64,000 nucleotides of DNA from JAFKKS01 sp050187875 (lineage in GTDB: Bacteria; Pseudomonadota; Alphaproteobacteria; Rhizobiales; Xanthobacteraceae): NCBI GenBank assembly GCA_050187875.1, contig JBFWXB010000027.1:5145-69144 (forward strand), in the 5' to 3' direction. A model generated the notes under the pieces. That model had not been told where the DNA came from. It worked only from the letters and a program-made list of their open reading frames with translations, and searched no databases. The position numbers were made by a program, and so were the translations under genes. Position 1 is the stretch's first letter. Every line of letters begins with the position of its first letter. This document shows, piece after piece, positions 7,092 through 14,775 of this stretch.

Positions 7092-10000
7092 GTGGCCCAG
7101 CTCGTTCTGACGCTCGCCGGCGGCGTGGTCGGCGGCGGCATCGCGGGCGGCCTCGGTCAATCGCTCGGCGCGCTGTTCGGCGCCTATGTCGGCGGCATCC
7201 TGGACCGGGAGCTGTTTGGACCGCAGCAAGACCGGCGGACGGTCGAAGGCGCACGCCTCACCGAGCTCAACCTATCGGGATCGGCCTACGGCCAGACCAT
7301 GCCGGTGGTCTGGGGCCGGATGCGCGTGCCGGCCAACATCATCTGGGTGCGCGGCATCCGTGAGGTGGTCCGCACGGAGACCGAGACGGTGGGCGGTGGC
7401 GGCAAAGGCGGCGGCGGTGGCGCGCAGACGATTACGCGCACGAGCTACCATTATTACGCCGATGTAGCGCTCGGGATCTGCGAGGCGCCGGTCACCTCGA
7501 TCTATCGCATCTGGCTCGACAAGACGCCACTCGATCCCGAGCACGTCGATGAAATCCGCACCTATTATGGAGACGAGACGCAATCGCCTGATCCGCTGAT
7601 CCAGGCGGTCGAAAGTGCCGACCGCACGCCGGCGTTTCGGGGCCTCGCCTACGTGGTCCTCGAAAACCTTTACCTCACGCCCTACGGCAACCGCTTCCCG
7701 AATTTCGAGATCGAGGTCTATCGCGGCTCGCGCGCGGACGTGGCTGATGCCCGCCATCTCGTTCGCAGCGTCTGCCTGATCCCGGCTAGCGGCGAATGGG
7801 CCTACGAGCCTAATGTCGTGCGCAGCCGGGTGCGCAATTCCAACATCAACAGCAATGCCGGCCGCAAGGCGGCCGACTTCGCGGTTTCGATCGAGAACCT
7901 CAAGCGCGAAGTCCCGAACGTCGAGTGGGTCAGCGTCGTCTATGCGTGGTTCGGCACGTCGGTGGACGTGGCGACCTGTTCGATCCGGCCCGAAGCCGAA
8001 TACGCGATCTACCCGGACCGGCTGCCGGACACGACGCCCTATCTCTGGTCGGTGATGGGCGTCGGCCGGCCGGTCATCGGAGGGGGCGGTGGATGGCCGC
8101 TCGTTTCCTCGTACACCAACCCAGACGGCTCGCTCGGTCTTTATTACGGCGGCACCATCAACGACGGCTCGGTGGTCCGGGCCATCCAGCATCTGCGTAG
8201 CCTTGGCTACAAGGTGATGCTGTACCCGTTCCTGATGATGGATGTCCCGCCGCCCAACCCGTCGCCGTTTCCCTGGCGCGGTCGGGTCGCCGGAGCAGCG
8301 GTCGACGTGGCCGGCTTTTTCGAGCGCTCCGACGGTTATCTTCGCTTCATCCGCCACTGCATATCGCTGGCCGAGGATGCCGGCGGCGTCGACGGCTTCG
8401 TGGTCGGCTCCGAGATGGTCGCGCTCAATCGCATTCGTGATGGCAGCGGCAACTATCCCTCGGCGCCGTTCTGGCAGCAGATCGCCTCCGAAGCGAAGAC
8501 GCGGCTCGGGTCGGAGTGCATCGTCACCTACGCGGCGGACTGGTCGGAGTACCGCTACCACGACCGTGGTGGTGCGAACGTCGACTTCCCGCTCGATGCG
8601 GTCTGGGCTGACCCAAACATCGATGTGGTCGGGATCGACGCGTATTTCCCGCTCACGGATGTACCACGCGCAGTCTACGACAAAGCGGTGATCGGCGAAG
8701 GCTGGGCCTCGGGCGAACTGATCGATTACTTCTATGCCACGCAGGCCGACCGCGATCTTGAGCGCCGCGGCCTCGACCCGCAGCGCTCCCCGATCGACGA
8801 TCCGTTCTGGGCCATCAAGGACATTCGGTATTGGTGGGAGAACCAGCATATCCCACGCGTCGCCGGCGTGCCGACCGGCCCTGCGACGGCCTGGGTGCCG
8901 CGCGGCAAGCCGATCTGGTTTACCGAGTACGGCTTTCCCACGGTGAACTGCGCGACCAACCAGCCCAACGTCTTCATCGACCCCAAGTCGATCGAGAGCT
9001 TCGCGCCCTATTACTCCAATCGAGCGGTCGACCGCGTGGTGCAACGCGCCGCGATCGAGGCCACCGAAGAGTTCTGGAACGAGCCGGCCAATAACCCGAC
9101 CTCGCCGGTGTACGGCGGCCCCATGGTCGGGCGCCGGTTCGTCTGGTGCTGGGACGCGCGGCCCTATCCGTTCTTCCCGGCGCTCACCAACGTATGGTCG
9201 GACGGCGAGAACTTCCGGCTTGGCCACTGGATCGAAGGGAAGATCGGCAACATGCAGCTCGCCGAGATCGTCCGTGACCTCTGCCTGCGGGCCGGACTGG
9301 CCGAGAGCGAGTTCGACGTGACGGCGCTGGACGACGAGGTTGTCGGCTACGTCGTCACCGAGCGCAAGCCGGTGCGCGACATGATTGCGGTCCTGCAGAC
9401 CGCCTACTTCTTCGACGCCGTCGAACGCGACGGCGTGCTGGTGTTCGTTAAACGCGGCGCCGGCGAGCCTATCATGCTCGATCCGAACGACCTCGGCGCG
9501 AGCGAAAATGACAGCGACCGCTCGCGCGTCAAGGTCGAGCGAACCCAGGACACCGAGCTGCCGATCGCGGTCGACGTGGTGCACATCGACGAGGGCCGCG
9601 ATTACCAGTCCTCCACCGTCACGGTGCGCAAGCAGGTCGGCCAATCGGAAAGCCTCAACACGCTGAGCTTCCCGATCGTGCTTACGGTCGAGCAGGCCCA
9701 AGCGATCGGACAGCGCGCGCTACGCGAGATGTGGCAGGGCCGCGAGGCCGTCGACTTGCGGCTGCCGACCCGCGCGGTGCGCTTTGACCCGACCGATATC
9801 GTGGAAATTCCGATCGACGGCGTCTGGCGCCGTGTCCGACTCACCGCCGTGACCTACGGCAAGCCTGGGCTCGTGCTCCTGCGCGGGATCGCGACCGACG
9901 GCGGGATTCCGGAGTTCTACACCGCGCCGACCGACAGCGGCGTGCTGCCGCCTTCTGTGCCTGAGCCGGTGGCGCCGGTCCGCGTCGAACTCCTCGACAT

Positions 10001-10910
10001 GCCGATCATGGTCGAGAGCCACGACGCCTCGGCGCCGAGTTTCTATGTGGCGGCCTGCCCGGTCGGCACCGGCCGCTTCCGCGGCGCAACGCTGTTCCAA
10101 CCGACTGCCGATGCACTGGATTACGTGGTCGCAGCCGTCGCCGGACTGCCATCCATTATGGGCGAGACGGTCACCGAGCTTGCAGCCGGCCCGGCTTGGC
10201 GGTGGGACCGCGTCAACATGGTTGAGGTGCAGCTCGATTATGGCTCGCTGCAAAGCCTCGCCGACGAACGCGTGCTCGCGGGCGGTAATGCTGCGCTCGT
10301 TGGCGACGAGCTCGTCCAGTTTGCCAACGCCGAACTCATCGCGGAGGGGCGTTATCGGCTGAGCCGGCTGTTGCGCGGCCAGCGCGGCACCGAGCACGAG
10401 ATCGCGGCGCACGCGGCCGGGAGCCGATTCATCCTGCTCGACCCGGCGCGCCAGCCGCGCCCCAACTTCTCGGTCTCACGCATCGGCATCGAGATCGCCT
10501 GGCGCTACGCTCCGGTGCCGCAGGGACCGAGCGGCGACCTCTCGGGCGAGATCGTCTTCACCAACACCGGAAACGGACTGCGGCCGTTCGCGCCGGTGCA
10601 ACTCAAGGCATCGCGTGATCCGTCATCGGGCGACGTCAGTCTCTCTTGGATCAGGCGCACGCGCGTCGGCGGCGACTCCTGGCTCAACGAGGTGCCGCTT
10701 GGCGAGGAGACCGAAGAGTACGACGTTCTGATCGTCAACGGCGCGAATGTCGTTCGAACCATTCGCGTGACCAGCCAAGGCGCGCTCTACACAGTGGCCC
10801 AGCAGGCGGCCGACTTCGGAGCGCCGCCGGCATCACTCGCATGGCGTGTCGCCCAGATCTCGCGCGCCTATGGCCGCGGCGTCACTGCCGAAGCCATTTC
10901 GATTCTCTGA
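7092..10910 (+). CDS. Tail-tip megaprotein with TIM-barrel-like domain (GTA gp15-like)
   Basis: 1272 residues, GTG start. In order: an N-terminal hub-binding region with a Gly-rich loop (VGGGGKGGGGG, about residue 100); a TIM-barrel-like glycoside-hydrolase-related domain at about residues 290-700 (HLRSLGYKVMLYPFLM, IVTYAADWSEY, WFTEYGFPTVN); a Phage-tail_3 type domain at about 720-900; and C-terminal beta-rich domains. This is the architecture of Rhodobacter GTA gp15 and of central fiber proteins of related siphophages. Size and order fit. Its N-terminal part is duplicated in the preceding gene. Whether the barrel has hydrolase activity cannot be told from sequence. Confidence 0.9.
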   Translation: MAQLVLTLAGGVVGGGIAGGLGQSLGALFGAYVGGILDRELFGPQQDRRTVEGARLTELNLSGSAYGQTMPVVWGRMRVPANIIWVRGIREVVRTETETVGGGGKGGGGGAQTITRTSYHYYADVALGICEAPVTSIYRIWLDKTPLDPEHVDEIRTYYGDETQSPDPLIQAVESADRTPAFRGLAYVVLENLYLTPYGNRFPNFEIEVYRGSRADVADARHLVRSVCLIPASGEWAYEPNVVRSRVRNSNINSNAGRKAADFAVSIENLKREVPNVEWVSVVYAWFGTSVDVATCSIRPEAEYAIYPDRLPDTTPYLWSVMGVGRPVIGGGGGWPLVSSYTNPDGSLGLYYGGTINDGSVVRAIQHLRSLGYKVMLYPFLMMDVPPPNPSPFPWRGRVAGAAVDVAGFFERSDGYLRFIRHCISLAEDAGGVDGFVVGSEMVALNRIRDGSGNYPSAPFWQQIASEAKTRLGSECIVTYAADWSEYRYHDRGGANVDFPLDAVWADPNIDVVGIDAYFPLTDVPRAVYDKAVIGEGWASGELIDYFYATQADRDLERRGLDPQRSPIDDPFWAIKDIRYWWENQHIPRVAGVPTGPATAWVPRGKPIWFTEYGFPTVNCATNQPNVFIDPKSIESFAPYYSNRAVDRVVQRAAIEATEEFWNEPANNPTSPVYGGPMVGRRFVWCWDARPYPFFPALTNVWSDGENFRLGHWIEGKIGNMQLAEIVRDLCLRAGLAESEFDVTALDDEVVGYVVTERKPVRDMIAVLQTAYFFDAVERDGVLVFVKRGAGEPIMLDPNDLGASENDSDRSRVKVERTQDTELPIAVDVVHIDEGRDYQSSTVTVRKQVGQSESLNTLSFPIVLTVEQAQAIGQRALREMWQGREAVDLRLPTRAVRFDPTDIVEIPIDGVWRRVRLTAVTYGKPGLVLLRGIATDGGIPEFYTAPTDSGVLPPSVPEPVAPVRVELLDMPIMVESHDASAPSFYVAACPVGTGRFRGATLFQPTADALDYVVAAVAGLPSIMGETVTELAAGPAWRWDRVNMVEVQLDYGSLQSLADERVLAGGNAALVGDELVQFANAELIAEGRYRLSRLLRGQRGTEHEIAAHAAGSRFILLDPARQPRPNFSVSRIGIEIAWRYAPVPQGPSGDLSGEIVFTNTGNGLRPFAPVQLKASRDPSSGDVSLSWIRRTRVGGDSWLNEVPLGEETEEYDVLIVNGANVVRTIRVTSQGALYTVAQQAADFGAPPASLAWRVAQISRAYGRGVTAEAISIL

Positions 10911-10920
10911 GGACCCATCC

Positions 10921-12252
10921 ATGCCGACGCCGAACTTGGGCCTGCCGCGGATCGCGGCGGACCAGGCGCAGAAGCACGTCACCGTCAACGAGGCGCTCTA
11001 CGATCTCGATGCCCTCGTGCAGCTCGCGGTGCTCGACCGCGGCCTTGCGGCTCCGCCCGGCTCGCCGGCCGAAGGCGCGCGCTACATCGTAGCGGCAAGC
11101 CCGACCGGCGCGTGGGCCGGCCATGCCAACCACATCGCGGCTTGGCTTGATGGTGCCTGGCGCTTCTTTATTCCCGGCGTCGGCTGGCTCGCCTGGGTGG
11201 TCGATGAGGCAGCACTGCTCGCCTGGAACGGCTCGGCATGGGTCGACGCGCTCTCGGCCATCTCGGCGATCCAGAACCTGGCGCTGCTCGGCATCCGCAC
11301 CACCGCGGACGCGACCAACCGCCTAGCCGTCAAATCCGACGGCGTGCTGCTCAGCCACGACGATGTGACGCCCGGAACCGGGCACATGCGCGTCACGCTC
11401 AACAAGAGCGCGGCAGCCAAGGATGCGGGCTTCACGTTCCAGGACGCCTTCGGCACGCGCGCCCTGTTCGGGCTGCTCGCCGATGACGACTTCACCATCA
11501 AAGTCTCGCCCGATGGCTCGACCTTCTATCTCGCCCTATCCATCGACAAGGATACCGGCCACGTCGGCCTCGCCGGCGCGACCGCGGACGCCAACAACGC
11601 CCTGATCGTCAAGGGCACCGCCTTCCTGTTCGACCGTGAGACGGACGATGTTCGCTTCACGTTCAACAAGGCGGCGGCTGGCGACGATGTCGCGCTTACG
11701 TTCCAAACCAACTATTCCGCACGCGCACTGTTCGGGCTTCTTGGCGACGACGACTTCACCGTCAAGGTCTCGCCCGACGGGTCGAACTACTTCACGGGCT
11801 TCGTAGTCGATCGGAGCACCGGGCGGCTCAAGCTGCCGCTGGCGCCGAAGTTCTCGGCCTACACCAACTTCGACAACTACATCGCAGCCAACACCTGGAC
11901 CAAGGTCCAGTTCAATAACGCCGACGCCAACGACCAGAACGCCTTCAACGGCAGCAACAACAATTTCACGGCGCCGTTCGCCGGCAACTACGTCTTCGGC
12001 TTTTCCTTGCGGTTCAAGGCGAACGCGACGGTGCCGACGAAGGTGATCGCCACGTTCTACAAGAACGGCGCCGAGCTCGGACGCGGGCGGGCGGTTTCGG
12101 GCGCCCCCGTCGACGATGTCACCACCTACAACTTGACAGTCCTCACGCCTCTCGCGGCGAACGACGTGGTCGACGCGCGCGTCCATTTCGCGACCAACGA
12201 CGGATACATCGAGAGCGACCAGTCGCACTTCTGGGGCCACTACGTAGCCTGA
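10921..12252 (+). CDS. DUF2793 tail fiber / receptor-binding protein
   Basis: 443 residues. The start is the ATG after GAGGACCCATCC, 10 bp beyond the previous stop. Residues 1-110 are a DUF2793 domain (LGLPRIAADQAQKHVTVNEA, GARYIVAASPTGAWAGHANH). Two tandem repeats of about 95 residues follow, both with RALFGLL-x-DDDF-T-KVSPDGS blocks. The last 130 or so residues resemble a C1q/TNF-like beta-sandwich head (NTWTKVQFNN, TAPFAGNYVFGFSLRF, FYKNGAELGRGRA). DUF2793 genes usually follow the GTA-type tail-tip genes. The modular shaft plus globular head suggests the host-recognition fiber. An intrinsic terminator follows at 12280. Confidence 0.82.
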   Translation: MPTPNLGLPRIAADQAQKHVTVNEALYDLDALVQLAVLDRGLAAPPGSPAEGARYIVAASPTGAWAGHANHIAAWLDGAWRFFIPGVGWLAWVVDEAALLAWNGSAWVDALSAISAIQNLALLGIRTTADATNRLAVKSDGVLLSHDDVTPGTGHMRVTLNKSAAAKDAGFTFQDAFGTRALFGLLADDDFTIKVSPDGSTFYLALSIDKDTGHVGLAGATADANNALIVKGTAFLFDRETDDVRFTFNKAAAGDDVALTFQTNYSARALFGLLGDDDFTVKVSPDGSNYFTGFVVDRSTGRLKLPLAPKFSAYTNFDNYIAANTWTKVQFNNADANDQNAFNGSNNNFTAPFAGNYVFGFSLRFKANATVPTKVIATFYKNGAELGRGRAVSGAPVDDVTTYNLTVLTPLAANDVVDARVHFATNDGYIESDQSHFWGHYVA

Positions 12253-12279
12253 TCCTGTCCACCAACCACCCACGCCAGC

Positions 12280-12301
12280 AGCCGCCTCCGGGCGGCTTTT
12301 T
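12280..12301 (+). terminator. Intrinsic terminator after the fiber gene
   Basis: A 7-bp perfect stem (AGCCGCC and GGCGGCT) closes a TCCG loop and runs into five T residues, 28 bp after the fiber stop. It separates the tail operon from the lysis genes or lowers their expression. Confidence 0.75.
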
Positions 12302-12317
12302 CATTTGGAGACCTTGA

Positions 12318-13649
12318 ATGGCGGCTTCGACCTATGACGAGGCGCTGCGACGCCTGCTCGTATCGGAAGGCGGCTACACCAATCACCCGTCCGACCCGGG
12401 CGGACCGACGAATTTCGGCATCACGCTTGCGGACTTTCGGAAGTACATCAAGGCCGACGCCACGGCGGCCGACGTGCGCGCCATGTCGGTCGACCAGGCG
12501 AAAGCGATCTACCGCAAGCGCTACTGGGACGCGCAACGCTGCGGCCAGCTGCCGGCCGGCGTCGATTACAGTGTCTTCGATTACGGCGTTAACAGCGGGG
12601 TCGGCCGCAGCGGCAAGGTGCTGCGCCGTGTCGTCGGCCTGCCTGACAGCGCGAGCGCCGTCACCGACCAGGTGCTCGCCTATGCCCGCGCGCGCGATCC
12701 CAAGGTACTGGTCGCCGCGATCTGCGACGAGCGGCTGGCCTTCCTGCAACGCTTGAGGACCTGGCCGGTATTCGGCCGCGGCTGGGGCCGGCGCGTCGCT
12801 GAGGTCAAGTCTATCTCGCTCGCCATGGCCGGCGCAGCGCAACGCGTCACGCCGAGCCCGGCGCCCGTGCCTGTTGCCGGGACGCCGCCATGGCTCGCGC
12901 GCATGAATGCGATCCTCGGCCTCTATGAATTCCCTGGCACCGCCGACAATGCAGCGATCATTGCCATGGCCAGGGCGTGCGGTGGCAACATCGCCCGCAC
13001 CTACAAGCACGACTCGATTCCGTGGTGCGCGCTCGCGGTCAACTACTGCCTGGTCGCGTCAGGCCTGCCCGGTAACGACAGCCTGTGGGCGCTCGACTTC
13101 GCCCGCTACGGCGTGCGCCTGAAGGGTGCGGCCATCGGCGCCATCGCGACCAAGACGCGCGACGGCGGCGGACACGTCTTTCTCGTGGTCGGCCGGACCA
13201 AGGACGGCCGCCTCGTCGGCCGCGGCGGCAATCAGCGCGACATGGTCTGCGACGAGGTCTTCGATCCCTCGGTCATTACCGCCTTCACCTGGCCGAAGGA
13301 CTATCCGCAGCCGGCACAGGTCGGCTTCGCCGTACTGCCGGTGGTCGAACCCGCACCGAAGGCAAGGCGCGAACTCGTGCTGCCGGCGCCGACAAAGATC
13401 GAACTGCCGGCCAAGGGCGTCGTGCCGCCGCCCAAGGCCACAAAGGAAATCATCAGCAAGGGGGTGCCGGCCGGCGGCGCCGCCGGTGGCGTCGGCTTCT
13501 GGGACTGGATCGCGGCGCACCCGTGGGAAACCGCCGGCATCGCCCTTGCCGGCGCCGGCGCGATCGGCGGGGCCGTCTATGCGCTCAACCGCTGGCACGC
13601 GCGCCGTCAGGAAGCGCCAACACCGCACCTCGTTCCGATTGCAGCTTAA
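12318..13649 (+). CDS. Two-domain endolysin: GH108 muramidase plus CHAP-like (TIGR02594) domain, C-terminal anchor
   Basis: 443 residues. The first 90 or so are a glycoside hydrolase 108 domain (LLVSEGGYTNHPSDPGGPTN, whose Glu is the usual catalytic acid, and YRKRYWDAQRC), followed by a putative peptidoglycan-binding segment. Residues about 195-330 form a TIGR02594-type NlpC/P60-like domain with WCALAVNYCL and GHVFLVVG providing the likely Cys and His. A Pro/Lys-rich linker leads to a hydrophobic segment near residue 405 (AGIALAGAGAIGGAVYAL), so the enzyme is probably membrane-anchored. Two catalytic domains on one lysin plus a C-terminal membrane segment is unusual for a simple endolysin. 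It heads the lysis cassette. Confidence 0.82.
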   Translation: MAASTYDEALRRLLVSEGGYTNHPSDPGGPTNFGITLADFRKYIKADATAADVRAMSVDQAKAIYRKRYWDAQRCGQLPAGVDYSVFDYGVNSGVGRSGKVLRRVVGLPDSASAVTDQVLAYARARDPKVLVAAICDERLAFLQRLRTWPVFGRGWGRRVAEVKSISLAMAGAAQRVTPSPAPVPVAGTPPWLARMNAILGLYEFPGTADNAAIIAMARACGGNIARTYKHDSIPWCALAVNYCLVASGLPGNDSLWALDFARYGVRLKGAAIGAIATKTRDGGGHVFLVVGRTKDGRLVGRGGNQRDMVCDEVFDPSVITAFTWPKDYPQPAQVGFAVLPVVEPAPKARRELVLPAPTKIELPAKGVVPPPKATKEIISKGVPAGGAAGGVGFWDWIAAHPWETAGIALAGAGAIGGAVYALNRWHARRQEAPTPHLVPIAA

Positions 13650-13663
13650 CCAAGGAGCAGACC

Positions 13664-14053
13664 ATGCTGATGTTCGCCCTCGTGGCCGGGACCTTTGTCG
13701 CGGTCTACTGGTTCTGGATTCGCCCCGTCCTGAAATCCCGGCCGGCGTTCCGCGAGCTCTATGAGCAGGAAGAGAGCTTCTTCGCGGCGCTCCGGGAGAA
13801 GCTCAAGGGCATCAAGCAGAAGCTCTCGTCCGCTATCGTGGTCGCGGCGAGTGTCGCTGTCAGCGGATACGACTTCATTGCGCCGATCGCGAGCGGAGTC
13901 GACGTGAGCTCCATCGCCGGGCAGGTGCCGTCCTGGGCGTGGCCGCTGATCCTGATCTCGGTGACGGCGCTCTTCCAATTCCTGCGCAATCTCGGTGACA
14001 AGCGACACAAGGCCGAACTGGCTGAAGGCCCTGCGCCGGTCCAAGAGGGCTAG
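13664..14053 (+). CDS. Small phage membrane protein in the lysis cassette
   Basis: 129 residues with a good ribosome site (AAGGAG) before the ATG. An N-terminal hydrophobic segment (MLMFALVAGTFVAVYWFWI) is followed by a charged Lys/Glu-rich region. A central hydrophobic patch and a second membrane segment (WAWPLILISVTALFQFL) come next, and the tail is charged. The topology fits a holin or holin-associated protein. I recognise no named family. It lies between the endolysin and a holin-like gene. Confidence 0.6.
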   Translation: MLMFALVAGTFVAVYWFWIRPVLKSRPAFRELYEQEESFFAALREKLKGIKQKLSSAIVVAASVAVSGYDFIAPIASGVDVSSIAGQVPSWAWPLILISVTALFQFLRNLGDKRHKAELAEGPAPVQEG

Positions 14054-14057
14054 CGTC

Positions 14058-14453
14058 ATGTGGACCTGGCTCGCGAGTCTCATTGGCGGGCCGGTGATCA
14101 CCGGCCTGATCAATGCCTACAAGGCGAAACTCGACGCCGCGAACACGCAGGATCGGATCGCGGCCGACCTCGCGGCGAAGGAGATCGAGGCGGAGATCGA
14201 AGCGCGCAAGCAGGCCTCCGCCATCGTCATCGCCGAGCAGGGCCGTTGGTATACGGCGATCATCCGTCCGCTGCTGGCGCTGCCGATCATCATCTACTTC
14301 TGGAAGGTGATCGTGTGGGACAAGGTTCTCGGTCTCGGCACGACCGATCCCATCACCGGGATGATCGCGGATTGGACCGGCATGATCCTGACAGCCTACG
14401 TCGGCGGGCGGTCCATCGAGAAGGTCGCGCGCGTCTTTGCGAGGCGCTCATGA
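14058..14453 (+). CDS. Holin of the 3TM type
   Basis: 131 residues. It begins MWTWLASLIGGPVITGLINA, continues as an Ala/Glu/Lys-rich amphipathic helix, and then has two hydrophobic segments (AIIRPLLALPIIIYFW and ADWTGMILTAYVGG). This matches holins of the 3TMs family (PF11351) seen near GTA-like tails. It would open the inner membrane to release the endolysin. The stop overlaps the next ATG (ATGA). Confidence 0.7.
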   Translation: MWTWLASLIGGPVITGLINAYKAKLDAANTQDRIAADLAAKEIEAEIEARKQASAIVIAEQGRWYTAIIRPLLALPIIIYFWKVIVWDKVLGLGTTDPITGMIADWTGMILTAYVGGRSIEKVARVFARRS

Positions 14454-14656
14454 CAAACGAAGAACTGCTACGTGAGCGCGTTGCGAAGCTTGAGGTACAG
14501 ATTACGCATCTTTCCGAAAAGCTCGATGACACGCACCAGAAGGTCGATGAGATGCATGCGATCTTGCTGCAGGCAAAGGGCGCACGCTGGGTAATCGTAG
14601 GTCTTGCAGGACTCGCGGGTCTGGCATCCGGCCTCGTGGCGAAGTTTATGCCCTAG
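14450..14656 (+). CDS. XhlA-like small membrane protein
   Basis: 68 residues, starting at the ATG that overlaps the holin stop by 4 bp. An N-terminal coiled coil (RVAKLEVQITHLSEKLDDTH) is followed by one C-terminal transmembrane helix (WVIVGLAGLAGLASGLV). This is the layout of haemolysin XhlA-type proteins (PF10779) that act with phage holins. It is the last recognisable phage gene before the defence cargo. Confidence 0.65.
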   Translation: MTNEELLRERVAKLEVQITHLSEKLDDTHQKVDEMHAILLQAKGARWVIVGLAGLAGLASGLVAKFMP

Positions 14657-14775
14657 GGGCCTTCGGGGTTCGCGCTGAATACGCCTTTTGTATTATCGTA
14701 GAATCTCCGACCCGCCGTCGGCACAACTCCCCGGCCGTTGGCGCGCGGTTCAATTCGTCTCAACGCACCTGTACG

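Noticed and set aside
7272..9701. 809-codon open frame antisense to the tail-tip megaprotein
   Set aside because: High-G+C shadow frame; its translation is Arg/His/Asp-rich with no domain, while the plus-strand frame is a clear gp15-like protein.
1..14656. Calling the phage region a gene transfer agent
   Set aside because: The tape measure exceeds 900 residues, a large fiber, lysis genes and hipBA are present, and the element abuts a tRNA; a siphophage prophage with GTA-type tail tip fits better.
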